Below are positions 12,307-24,200 of a stretch of DNA of 64,000 nt, piece after piece; positions within the stretch are counted from its first letter, which is position 1, and each line of letters begins with the position of its first letter. The translations under genes and the position numbers were made by a program. Source of the DNA: Fasciolopsis buskii (taxonomy: Eukaryota > Platyhelminthes > Trematoda > Plagiorchiida > Fasciolidae); contig LUCM01005092.1 in NCBI GenBank assembly GCA_008360955.1, forward strand, positions 431,043 through 495,042, read 5' to 3'. Under the pieces are notes generated by a model. The model was not told where the DNA came from. It worked only from the letters and a program-made list of their open reading frames with translations, and did not search any database.

Positions 12307-12564
12307 TTGCCTTATAGACAGACTCCTCGAACTTACCTTCCTTCTGCTCTTCCATCTGATCCATTGCCAGAATACATAACCCATTTATGCCAAACATTAA
12401 ATGACCCTAGACGCTTACACCATCTCCGAAAAAACCAGAATAGCGGTCACCTACTGAGCACAGACCGTGAGGCTCCTAAACAGGATGTCACTTTTACATC
12501 TCTGCCAGTCAACCCAAAATTGCTCACAGAACATTTTGGCCCGGTTATTAAGGTATACCTATGA
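12307..12564 (+). pseudogene. Gypsy integrase C-terminal end
   Basis: PSDPLPEYITHLCQTLNDPR fits the region between core and C-terminal domain in Ty3/gypsy elements, and FTSLPVNPKLLTEHFGPVIK fits the VFVRxDxxRxPLxPxxxGPFxVL module. Order and spacing agree with the pieces upstream. Confidence 0.55.
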
Positions 12565-14626
12565 TTTGATCTACGGACTCATATATGCATTACCACTTAT
12601 TCTTTTGGAGGCTAACACCAGAGACGCGCCAGTCAGTCAGCTGACCAGGTCCGGAGGTGTCTTCCATACAAGTAAATGATCTATATTGGTTTCCAGCGGA
12701 GCATAAGTTAGCAGGCGAAACAATTTCAGATATATGGGATTGGCCACATTGTTGATGGCTACAAAAACAGTTCCAAAGTCTGTACTGCACACCGGTTGGA
12801 ATAGGTAATTTCCTCGATTACCTGTTGATGCTGTTTTACCCATCCTAGCCGGATCCATATTGTCAGATTACTTAAATTTCAATAAGCATCTCCTCAACAA
12901 ACCTTCCTCCTAGCCACCGCTTCCAGGGTCAAAGATCCCACACACTCCTTTGTTGCCATTTTCACATGATGTTCCGCATTATTTTCACCTACTGGCAACC
13001 CACCCCGCTCTAGACTCCTCTGTTTATTATACGAGCTACATTTTCTAAGCCAGATACGTTTTTATTGGAAGCAGAGCTAACAATTAAAAGCACCAGGTTC
13101 ACACTTCCTTTTGATATTTATTGCGGTGAATTATTTCTACAGCTGTTGCCAACCACATGTTTATATTTATTTTCGGCCCATTACTAGGAGCAGCCTACAA
13201 ACGAGCATTCGGAAATTTTTGCTATGCATAAACACTGCTTGCAACACTCTTCGTTAATTTTAGTGCGGCAGTAATTCCCCAGCTACTACTCCAACGTTTT
13301 GTCTGATTAAATTGTGGTCGTAGGACTTTAAACAGGAAATTGCGAGAATGTTTTCGCTTTTACCTGACTGCCGTATTTTGTCTCGGCAGTTTGTTTTGAA
13401 GCTGTGAAATTTCACACAGGTAAAGGGTGCATTGCCGTCGTTTCCAAGTCGATATAAGCCCTTGCTTTTGACCCCCGTCGAGGCGCATCTGTGTTGCCAC
13501 GTGACGATCGGTGCGTTTAAGCGACCAAGCGCAGCTCCATATGAGGCCATGGGAAGTAGTGTTTTGGGTTGGTTGAACACCCAACAGCGACGCCCAAATT
13601 TGTATATCCCAGGATAAATCGACAAAAGAAGCTAAAGACCAAATGAAAACGCCTGTCCGCAAAGAGTGACTCATTTCCGCACTCCATTACTGCCCCCGCA
13701 CATCAGTCAGGGGCTCCAAATTCATGAGAGGACTCATATTTGACTCACTGATGGATGTGCATTGTTTCGTTTTGTTGCATAGAGCACTAGAAGGGACGGA
13801 TGAAGTTACGCGCAATGTTTGCACGCGGTAAATGTGTTTCCTGTTTTCCCTCACCTGGATGTTCGTATACTTGTAGTCAACTATATACTCTTCGCTGGAC
13901 AGTATTTTACAAGATGGCCTAGCCAAATCTGCTTATATATGTTACGAAAAAACGGAACGGACAACTATTGACCTATTGATGTGCGTTTTCTACTTCTTGC
14001 TCTGTTTGCGCCGAGAGGCTCTCCCTTCTTAATGGTACTATCGTTCCATAGGGTGCATACAATCTGGACGGCAGTTTCGGGTCTTCTAGCACTCCTAAAG
14101 CTGTTCCTTAGGGGGTATGAACTGATTTGGCTTCACCAGCGCATTGGATTCACGCCATCACAGATGATCGAGTTTCATCCGCAACATAAAAACCTTCGGT
14201 GCCACGTCAAGATTTACCATAACCCCATACTACAACTAACTAGATCACTTTTTCTGAACTCCACCCAGCTAGGGTAGGTAAATGTTTGCTTCTCAAAAGC
14301 GCGGGCCCCACTGAGACTCACGCAAGTGCTTCATACCAGCGTATCTGATTCCTTTTAAAACCAAGTAGAAAGCTTCACCTAGCGTCGCAAAATTGCCTAC
14401 GCGTCCTCACAGGTTCGCCTAGTTCTTCCCTCTATTGCCTGCTGCTCTCAACCGGCAGCTGATGCATATTCATATTTGCCCACTTTCATTCTTCAGTTTT
14501 CAGGCAATTTATCCCTTCTTCTCCCAAAATCTTAGTCCCTGCCCATTGGCTGTCTCTGGAAAATGCAATCTGGGCAACTTAGCGATTCTGTTATGGCCCC
14601 ACAGTACCCGCCCGGTCCCACCGAAA
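12565..14626. other. Stretch with no recognised gene
   Basis: Short frames only. The 3' LTR of the gypsy relic might lie here, but no matching direct repeat was found around 5-9 kb by eye. Confidence 0.35.
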
Positions 14627-15412
14627 TCACGTCGTTCGACGATAACCTGGCCCACTGTGTACTGTCCAAATGGATATGGTACATTTGCAGTCACAGCGGA
14701 TAGCAGTCCATTTGTTGCTCTCGGAAACCGATAAAACGTCTCTCCAAATCCAATTTCTATTGGAGTACAAATGGTGTAGCTGTCTNGATAAAGCTAGTTC
14801 CAGTGTTGGTACAATTTCTTCGACCATCAGTGGTTTTCTCTGGAGATTGAAATTCAGGCCTTTTTGTAGTAATTGCAACTCTATGGTTGTCAACGATCTG
14901 CTGGATATGTTCACTACAATATTTTGGGTGTTCATTTTTGTCGGTTGCCTGACCTTTGATTTCAGTCCGTCCTCGGTCGCCTTTTGCGAGATTAGTTTCG
15001 CAAACTTGCGTTTTTGTCTCGTTTGGCACGTTTTAAACGCATGTAATCGACGTTGTTCAACGACGGTTCGAACTTGTGCGAGGAATTCCGCTGGGAGCAA
15101 ATGATTCAGACAGTCGTCAATATTCCGTAGTCTGAAGCATAGTGAACGTATGTTTACTGTGCAGTCGTGAATACGTTGTCGTAGGAACGTACGCGAGGCA
15201 ACCAAGGCGGCTTTCACAGATCGAACTGAATTATCCGGAGGTTTAACAGCGAGTGTATTGGGGACAACATTGCACCGAAGACAACGTTGATTGAATGTGC
15301 GGTGATTGATCCAGTTAGCAAGCTTTTTTCCCAGAGCAATTCGATTGGTAACCAGTTTGTAAATATCCGGACCAAACGACGTAAGGAGTGTATCGAAAAA
15401 TCGATGCGCCAT
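14627..15412 (-). pseudogene. Penelope-like element, N-terminal part of ORF
   Basis: A 261-codon frame with one ambiguous base (N at 14786). The N-terminal two thirds contain the KLxxxxxxLxxWxNHRxFxxxC layout and KPPDNSVRSVKAALVASRTF. Further on, LTTIELQLLQKGLNFNLQRK followed by VPTLELAL matches the start of Penelope-type RT (LxxxExxxLxxGLNFxxxPxxxP). After about 14790 the similarity ends and the frame runs into unrelated sequence, so RT palm and GIY-YIG nuclease are missing. A long inverted repeat sits just upstream of its start. Confidence 0.7.
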
Positions 15413-15424
15413 GTATTGGTTTTT

Positions 15425-15578
15425 ATTGTGAATGATATAATATTAATAACACAGCGTTGTTGGTAGATGTAATGCGCCAACGTTTCAACTACCGTGGGTA
15501 GTCTTTCTCGGTAGTCGAAACGTTGGCGCATTACATCTACCAACAACGCTGTGTTATTAATATTATATCATTCACAAT
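15425..15578. repeat. Perfect 62-nt inverted repeat at the 5' side of the Penelope-like ORF
   Basis: Arms 15425-15486 and 15517-15578 match at 62 of 62 positions. Pairing extends a further 8 nt inward (one mismatch), leaving a 14-nt loop. The inner arm edge reads GAAACGTTGGCG. Penelope-like elements are known for complex terminal repeats that can be inverted, so this is probably part of the element's terminal structure. Confidence 0.95.
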
Positions 15579-15589
15579 ATAAAACCCAT

Positions 15590-18500
15590 TTCTTTTGAAT
15601 TTCCCTCACATTTTCTTCATTTATGTTCGTAGAATCCAAGCCGTTCTCTTTTATGCCTTAATTTCACGCATTTATCTTCTTTTTTTTTGTCCATAAATTG
15701 AATTCCTGGTCTTCCCCGTCGTCATATTGTGATATCCGATTCATCAGTAATGGGCCGTACTTTGTTTTGTCTGAGTGTAACTCTTCCCTTTTCACTCCAG
15801 CTTGCTGCTCCCGCTGTTCATAAACGTTCGGTTTTTCTTGCCGCATTTTGCCTATCGTCAATACTGTTGGATCAACCTTGTCATTCAGTTCAAACATGGA
15901 ATAGTCTCCGTGTTTTCCAGTTACTCACCTATTAGCTGGGCGAAGGATGTAATTCCAACCGCGATTTTGATCCGGCGAAAACTGGCCCGCTCCCCGGGCA
16001 TCAAGTTTTATGTTTCCTGCCGCTACATCATGTTTTAATGTGCAGGAAAAGATGGCGCTGTTGCACTTGCTGTCATCTGGATGTGGGGCGGTTTTTATCA
16101 ATTTCTTGAATATCCATAGGTCATTAATCAAACTAACGCAAGGTAAACTGATGAATTCATTTCCCAGTCATTTCTGTATAATAGATATTCCCACCAATAT
16201 TTATCCCTGATGTTTATGTGAGCCTCTTTGGCACATTTTTATTTTGCCACAGCGCAAGTTTCTTGAAAACTCAGTGATACAAATTTCATTACCAAAACCA
16301 GCTTGCTGGCCAAAGTGCATTTTGGGACTGAAATTTGCTCCAAACTAGGTGTCTCGGTAGAAGAATTCTCAAGCTAGCATTGCAGGTATATGCATCCGAT
16401 TCTAAACTGTGACGGACAAACAGTTTACTATGAACTTTCAAGCGACTCGATTTGTCCAGAATAGGTAGAAAAAGCTGCTGTAAAATATGGCTGAAGTTCT
16501 CTTTCGTCTTCTTCATTCTTCTTGGTCCTCTGAGAGTGAGAGACAAATAATTGCTTATTTTTACTGTTCAACATTTTTTGAATCATTCCAGGTTATCATA
16601 AATTTCATCTTGAGCTCACTCTCCTCTCGCAAAGTTCGTTCGAGAATGAATTTGAAGCCCGAGCCCACGCCTCTCTAAGAATTAGCATCCTACTACAGAA
16701 TCCACTGGGAAAACAGGTTACTAGTTCATAAATCGATTCCCTCTTAACATGGATTTTGAAATTCTCTTCGCATCATACCTTAAATTGCTTCGACAATGCA
16801 TATGTTTTCCAATTCCTGTACATTTTTCCCTTTATCAGTGGGGCATCGCGACTTGCTCGGCAGCGCCGACAGCCATTTTATTTCTTTCGTAAGACTAGAT
16901 GCCACCCCGCTTTCCCCGGCTTCCCTTTTTAAGCCCATAACTTTACTGACAAGATTACGGTTCCGAAAGCAGGATCTACTAGCATGGATGTGCGCCTGCG
17001 AGGAAACCTCAAAGCTTCATAACTTTACAATAACTGTGCGGCCCAGCACAGATGCATAAAATTGTAGTTCCATTTGAAGATAATTTGGGCCAGAAGTGTG
17101 TGCGACATGTCCTGGGATAAAGCAGTAAGCATCGTTGTGTCGACAAGCTTCCCACCGTACGCATCAGCTCGAGTGATTTGAATGGCGAAAACCTCTGACC
17201 CGAAATTTCCAAAGCCGGGGTGGTGAGAAGAAACATTGTGTCTTCGTTCCTTTTTACAAGTCCATTAAACCTGATCTGAAGAGATTAGAAACCAACTAGA
17301 CTGCATTTTGCCGAAGAAATTCAGGATTCTGACACGGCGCATGCAAAACCTGTCCCGCGAAAAGTGAGTTTAATTTAACTCACGTTACCTTCGGATTTCG
17401 TTTGATTCTCGTCGCACTGTTCCAGACAATGGCTTTCAGTGTTTTGCAGGCAACCTTGCTGATGTTCGCATGTCTTAATTGTCAAAAACTGTTCGTTCAT
17501 GAATTAGAAGTATTTTTAGTGGCACTTTTGAAGTGTCTTACCCGCCGAATTCCATTCAAAGAGGTTGTCTTATTGGTTTTTGAGTTCTGTCCAGGATTTA
17601 TTTGTCTATTAGCATCGGCTATTGTTTGCAGTGCCCAAAAGGAATGGCTTTTGTGGCTGTTTCTAAGGCACAGAGAATCATCGGAAGTCTTCTCGGGCAA
17701 AAGTGTTTGCAGATACAGAAAATGACCCAAGCAAATAAAGCACAATTTCGGCGGGAAGTCGGACGCTGCATATTATGCATTTTACAAAGTCCCTGAGGGA
17801 ATAAAGCGCCATGATCGAAGCAAAGCCTAAAAATACCGCTATAATTTAGACCATGTCGCCAAAACCAACATCCTCGGTGCAAGGCAGGGATGAGAAATCT
17901 CAAGCTGATAAGAAACACGCCGAATGCCTCAAAAAACGCAGGAAATAGGATGCGGCCGAAGGCAAAAAGGGCTGTGGGGCTTTCAGCTCAGGATGGAAGG
18001 CTAGACGGGAGAAATAAGGGATCTGAGGGACTATGCGGTAATGACACTGCCAGGAGAAGCAACCTTTTGGCACTCCAAAGGAAGGCTCTTTTTATCAACG
18101 AATCTGAAACATATATGGAAGGTAAATTGCAGGATACGAATGAACACCCTGCGGTTTGTAGATAAAAATTCCAAAGCAGCAGCATGGAAGATCCACAGAT
18201 TTTATATATGGAAGATAAATAAGCAAAGCTTACAACCCGTGGCCGAAAAGCATTTACTGGTCATTTTTTTCTTTGCTGCCTTTGGTAGATAGTTACTGCC
18301 CAAGTCCTCACACATTGTATGTGGCAGCGGGAGGCCTGATCACAGTTCGCCGTGAGCTTCCAAAAGCTGAAAATGAGAACTGAGATCAACAAAACTATAA
18401 AGTGGAATTTCATCCTGTCCGCAGGCAACGTGCTTCCTTAGAACGTTGGCTACAGTTCTTCGGTAAGCAACCATCTGGTATCATCAAAGATATGCTGGAA

Positions 18501-18780
18501 ACGAGACATGAGTTGAGCAGTTAGTGTAACAGTATCCGGTAGAGCGGCAATTTCAAGTAGCTTCCATGATCACAGCATCCACCATCATCAATCGAGTTCC
18601 CCGTCCAACAGGTTTCGAAATGATGAGGACGAAAGTAAAACAGTCACCAGTGCCAAGCTAAAACAAATGGTCTATCCTCGTGTACTCTCTCGGAGGCACA
18701 ACTCAAAGTAAGGCATCCGCTGATATATATAAGACCAGCTAATGCTCTGAGCAGCCTCGTGCATCATCGATTCCACAAAT
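15590..18780. other. Stretch with no recognised gene
   Basis: Several short frames, including a hydrophobic one at 17402-17725, show no family motif, splice structure or homologous neighbour that I can name. Confidence 0.4.
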
Positions 18781-18990
18781 GCAGCTGCCTCAAGGCGAAG
18801 GGCCTAGAAATTTGTAATATGCACAACAGTATGCAGTACATGCAACTGGCGAGTGGAGCTAGTTGCGTTCGCTGATGACCAGCAAACGCTGCCCATCGCA
18901 AATTTGGGGATCACGTTAACTAAGGATGACCATCGCACTTCTCAGTCCATCTTACTGCCGGCCGCATATGAGTAAAATCCGCATTCATGG
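18781..18990 (+). pseudogene. Non-LTR reverse transcriptase fragment with FADD motif
   Basis: Reads KGLEICNMHNSMQYMQLASG, then after a frame change ELVAFADDQQTLPIA. This matches the LWNxxYDxVLxLxLPxGxxLVxFADDxxL run of I/jockey/R1-type RTs. Catalytic FADD is at 18868-18879. Only the palm core is clear; flanking parts are decayed. Confidence 0.55.
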
Positions 18991-20299
18991 TGGTTTCGTT
19001 TACTCTCTTTGCAAAATGCTTCATAAAATTCTGTCATTCAAATAGTTTGGTAAGTTTTTCAATGTATTCGTTAACCTTATTCACCACCCCATCGGCCTTT
19101 ATTGCTGTTGAATTAGATTAGGTTATCCACTTTGCGTAAAGTTCCTCCTGGTTTTGACTAAATTCCCCCGGCTTTCATATTCTCACTGCTCTTCATCTTC
19201 TCAGCTTAACCGTTTCGTAAACTATGTGATGCTGATGATGTTTAGGGACTCCGGCTGTATATCGACTTCCGCCAATGAGATCCGGTCAATCTTTGCGTTA
19301 TTGATGCGTAGATTTAGTGCAGTTAAGCGCGAAGTGATCCGTAGGCTGCCGCTCACAAACGGTCGGAGTAATTTTTGTATAATCTAGCTGAACGGTTTTC
19401 TCGGTTTTGCTTTTTGACTGAAATACTTTTGCCTTGCGGACTCTCGCTGTACCTTCCGGCATACTTCCCGAGTAATCGAAGGTTCCACTCACACCCCAAA
19501 TCCTTTTGATTTCTGTTAGTCGCGTTTCCTCTGGATCATCTGTGCACAAATTTCACCTTTGTCTTGCAAAATCCTCTTGCGAATCGAGAAGTATACACTA
19601 TTACCATTACCATTACTATTAGAGGCGTCTGCAGTACGCAAGCAGGACCTGGAGAGGAACCTCCAGGCGGGTTGACCATTCTTGCTGGGGAAAGTTCAGC
19701 TAAGCGACGGTCAATGAGGGTTGGCCTCTTGACCTGGGATTACCACTAGTTAAAGCAACAAGGAGAACGACCAAATCTTTCGGGCCACGACATGGTTTGT
19801 AACTGTTCCATTCAAGGTGCCCATAACGGTGATTTCAACTTTCCGCATGTCGACTTGGATTATCAGGCGCAAATATCGGAGACCCAAAATGTGACTCTTG
19901 GGCTGCTGCCCAAAATGTCCATGCATCAACATGCAGAGAACAAAAGTTACAGGGCTGGGTCTGCATCAATATTATTCAAGCTTGCCAATACAAAACAGGA
20001 GAGGAATATGAAACAGTGAAGTTCCCCCTCACTTGGGCAAAAGTGGTCACCTGGACTTCAAGTACGCTCTAAATTTGGCTTCATGAGGCCATGCTTAACG
20101 CGGTAAAAAGCCTTAAAGAAATGGACCTAGGTAAGGACTGATATGAAGTGCTAAAGAAACCCACCTAGAAAACTTGTGCCAGCTAATGTACATGGACCTT
20201 GCGCTCCCCCCAAGAGTAATCTGCATGGTTAGAGGAGCTACGGAAAGATGGCAGTGCTGGTTGGTGGGAGGTGTAGTTACCCACTGCTGTAAAATGCCA
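18991..20299. other. Stretch with no recognised gene
   Basis: Contains a short CCATTA tract near 19602-19620 and an open frame (EEPPGGLTILAGESSAKRRS at about 19650-19715) that reads like protein but has no family I can name. Probably retroelement DNA, given both neighbours. Confidence 0.35.
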
Positions 20300-20520
20300 G
20301 AGTCAAGTTGGGGGCTATAAAGCCCATGAGAGTAGTAGGGCATGTGATCTGCATGTCAAACATAGAAATGAAACCAAATCTAACATTGAATGCCAAGTAC
20401 GATTACGCGACAAAGTTCGCCATGTACACACATCCACTCACCAGGGTGGTCACTAGCGGCAATCGTCAGGGCTCGGCACTCGACCACTTTTGCTTATGCT
20501 GTCCGTAAATGTCCGCATTA
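20300..20520 (+). pseudogene. Reverse transcriptase fragment
   Basis: HPLTRVVTSGNRQGSALDHF resembles the VTSGVRQGSALSPLLF block of non-LTR RTs. It is short and the block after it is out of frame. Confidence 0.4.
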
Positions 20521-20889
20521 TTCTGGATTTGGTTTTCAGGACCACATAATCGAGGCTGCATCCTCTGGATGAAATGCTCAAGGCAGTAATGTCGACTCAG
20601 CAAAGTTTTTGGCAAGGGTGTGGGATATATCGCTTAGGGTGGAAAAACCTAATTACGAAAACATGGAGTATTTCAATGACACTCAAGGATAATTCGTTCT
20701 CCTTTGATTTGTTAGGCAAAATAAAAGTCCCTGAAAGCCAAGTTGCAAGGGATTTGCGCCGAATGGGTGGTTTGATGGCGTTGCAAAATGAGCCAGAAGG
20801 GAGCTTCTTAGAGTGAGATCAGCAAAGTTGTACCGAAATGCAGAAATACGTGTTCCTGTCTATAGGACTCCCCCCATGCTTCAAGCAGA

Positions 20890-21260
20890 ATGATGCACTT
20901 TAATAGGAATAATGTTCGTTTAGAAATGCTGCGTGGATCTACATGCATGACTGACAGTGAACGATGGAAGACCTATGAACAGATGTTGAGTGACTTCAGC
21001 TTGATGTCAGTGGAGCGTGCAAGAGATCGGAGGAGTCTGGCTGAGACGTTCAAGTTTGTTACTGGTATGATAGCGATTCATCCCAAGATCTATTTCCACG
21101 AATTCCATGACGCCATAACAACCGGAAATAGAAAGAAAACGACAAAAACCGCTCGTTAAGGACAGTTAAAGTGCAATTATTTGAATACAGGATGGCAACC
21201 GGATGAAATAAGCTTGTCTGGAGGGAGCGTGAGACATGTTCTCAAGAATATCGAGGCGGA
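20890..21260 (+). pseudogene. CR1-like RT C-terminal end
   Basis: TYEQMLSDFSLMSVERARDR then RSLAETFKFVTGM matches the YExRLxxxxLxSLExRRxRxxLIxxYK module of CR1-type elements. After a stop (21157-21159) the same frame continues VKVQLFEYRMATG*NKL, matching the final FFxxRVxxxWNxLP module with Trp changed to TGA. Together with 20300-20520 it may be one element. Confidence 0.65.
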
Positions 21261-24200
21261 AATAGGTTGCAAGTGGGGTGAGATAATCCCGCACGTCCTT
21301 ATTCAGGGATTGACTGCGCTGTTTTCGATGTATCAAGTCCGGTTGGATCTTCCAAAGAATACTAATTCTCTCACACAGGGGCAAGATGGAGTGTTCTTTC
21401 TCTATCAATCCTTTACGGCGGAACCGGGTAGGTGGAAACCGAGGAATATCGCGAAGTTGGCAAAATCAACAGAGGTGAATGCCGCCCTTACGCTTACCAT
21501 CAGTAGAACTCCGGAGACTCGTCTGGTACTTTTGGTTTGATGGGCTGCAGTGATCGTTGAGGCTACTACTGTCCCGCGTAAACTGAAGTGAATTGAACCA
21601 AATTAAAATATTGTTATAACAACGACCTTGAGCGCCTGTTCCAAGTCTCACGGTTTCAGAGAGCCGCGAGTGGTTTATTTGTTATTCCATGTTGTTACCA
21701 TCACATTAAAAAGTCAGCCACCTACAACGATTCTGTATATTTATGCAATGCTTTCGAAGTAAGATAGTTAATGATTGTGTCAGTGGAAAATTACTGAGCT
21801 GCCATGAAGCCTGGTATACACTACTCCATTTCGATTCCGTAAAGCTTGCGTTCATTTTTTTGAATGGCTTTCTTGTTTCGCTCTTACATACCAAGGAATT
21901 TCTTGGGTGTTTCGAGGTCAATTCCAATCAGTATACCGATATCTGAAACTTTAGGTTTCAAATATCACATTATTGGTGCCAACCATGGTTCAGCTAAGCA
22001 CATGAATATTAAAAATGGCCCGACAGGTGGCCACTTTTGACGTTTTTGGAAGTATTTTACCTTACCGGTGAAAGTACGAATCTTCTGCATTTTAAGAAGA
22101 TCTATGAAATTCATCGTTTGCAGGATTTTGAATCTGTTTAAACAACCTTAGGCTCAGTGAAATATTCCCGCCTGACTCGTTGCATAACTAAAGTCGCACC
22201 CGTGCTTGAAACTTCTTGAATATGCCACCTGTGTTCAATGTCCTTTTGGTGCATCTATAAGTGCTAAATACTGAAAAATTATGAAGTGCCAAGCTGAGTC
22301 GGCGTTGTACTAAGAGATCCTTTAAGGCGACTTCAACCTTTTGTCTCAGTAGAGTAATTTGCAGTCGATACAGGTCAGTGCATCCAAATATGTGTTCATG
22401 CCAACTGGAAGACGACAGTCTATAGACTGCACTATAGTGCAGTGTCTTCTTCGCGAACACTTCAGCAAATTCACCATGAATCCGTCATCTATGACGGTGT
22501 ACGTAAACACGGTACCGTAGCCGTTCTAGAAGCAGTACATCCATTCTTTTTTCAGCGGAGCACCGGTGTCTTCAAAGTTCCAAATGCATCTCATTGCCGT
22601 TCTGATGCCTACATGAGCGCATTTTGTGAGGTGAGTAACCTGGAGCAAACGCAATGCTTCTTCAAGAGCTCGTTGGCGAGCTGTGCGATTTTGGCTTTGA
22701 GTGCTTCCTTAAGTTTTTAAAACTGTTGCTGTTTTTTAGCCGAAGTCATGGTTAAGCTTGAAACCAGGTTTCTGCCTTGATTTGCTTGCAAATCTGCCGC
22801 CGGATCCTACGTTTTAGATGAATGATGGCATGTGGTAACATGCCGTGAGAATGGAGAAGCTTCAGTCAACTAACTTGCAGCTGATTTATTTCTTGTCAAG
22901 AAGAGAGACTACAAAACTAAATGCTTTTGCGTGTTAAGCAATCAATGAAAATGACGTTACTTGTTTTAATTACCATCTTTAATGCTTCCAATTAATTCAG
23001 ATGACCATTTTGCTCTGAAATGATCCACTCAGTCAAAACAGAGTGACCTGAACGGGCTGTTTCTGTTCGTCTACCACTGAACAAGATTGTGTGCTTATAT
23101 TTGGGACTAAAATAATCAGTTATATAAAATGGCAACCAACAACGCAGTACGTCAGGTTGTGGATGTGAAACCGAAAAAATTGAGCGTTTTTTCACATTTT
23201 GCAGAAATGTTTCCCGAGGGTTTCTCATAATAAAACTATTCAAGACATTCAAGTCGATTATTTTTCAGTGTTTGAGAAGCTTGATAGTTGGCCTCAAGTA
23301 ATTTGTGCGAAACTTCCTCAGGACTGCTCAACTAATCTGGGAGTCTCTTTGTAAACGGTCTTTTGGTTGACATTGCTTACAAAACATCAGAATCACAAAC
23401 GCTCCGAGCATATGAGGGTTTTAATCTTTCATGTCCTTTTTGTTGGTCTCAAGTGATCTTACAGCAGAAAAAATACTGGGCTAGGAGATTTACATTAATT
23501 TTGTTAAAAGCGCTTTTTCACTAAGATGATACTAAATCGAAGACAAAATGATATTTTCAACTGGCAATTCCAGTCGGTTGCACTGAGTGAAAAAGTTGTG
23601 CAGTCAATTTTACTTTAGGGCAAAGCTAATTCTATTTAAAATTCCACGAGTCGTGTTTCTTACCGGAATACATCTTAGCTTTTTAGCAAGAGAGAATAAA
23701 GCTTCTCCAAAACCCACTCCTGGCTTCGCAGTTATTACCGCTTGCCAGATGTACATATCTGGTACTTTCCTCTCTAATGAGCCTTATACTTGCCCATTCC
23801 GATATAGGTTTTTGCACCACAGTTTCGCCTGAATCACTAAGGTTGGTCATAGGTGGTAAGTCTGTTTGGGATCCACACTGGTATTTTGTGCGCGGTTTTG
23901 TCAGTTAGTCAAGAATAACCTTGAAAAAAGAGACATACGGTTCTTGAATTTTAGTTTTAATTTTAAATAACATGGCATAATGGTGAGAGATCGAAATTCC
24001 TCCAGAATTACACGACCGGGTTTGTAGTTATTTGCGCTCGTCAGATGTACGTACCCGGTAGTTTCTTGTCCGTTTATCCTCAAACCTGAACACCAGCGAC
24101 TGATTTGGGGCTCCCTTTTTAGTAGAGTTGAAATGAGTCCTATTTATTTGTTCTATGAATAGTACCTTGGTTTTATCAAAAGTGATTTTGTCAGGATAGT

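Larger units (their letters stand above)
9539..12564 (+). mobile_element. Decayed Ty3/gypsy LTR retrotransposon, pol region
   Basis: Four pieces on one strand follow canonical Ty3/gypsy order: RT, RNase H, integrase, integrase C-terminus. The style of the integrase (HVxV...WP core, HFGPVIKV end) resembles fluke gypsy elements of the CsRn1 type. Many stops and frame changes separate the pieces, and about 1 kb of unclear sequence (11296-12306) lies inside integrase, so it holds an insertion or heavy decay. LTRs and the primer-binding site were not found. Confidence 0.65.

Noticed and set aside
15380..15620. Hammerhead ribozyme at the Penelope-like element
   Set aside because: GAAAC and a possible stem are visible, but no CTGANGA core was found on either strand.
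17402..17918. Hydrophobic + frame and overlapping - frames as membrane protein genes
   Set aside because: Open frames on both strands come from base composition; no splice sites, motif or family fit.
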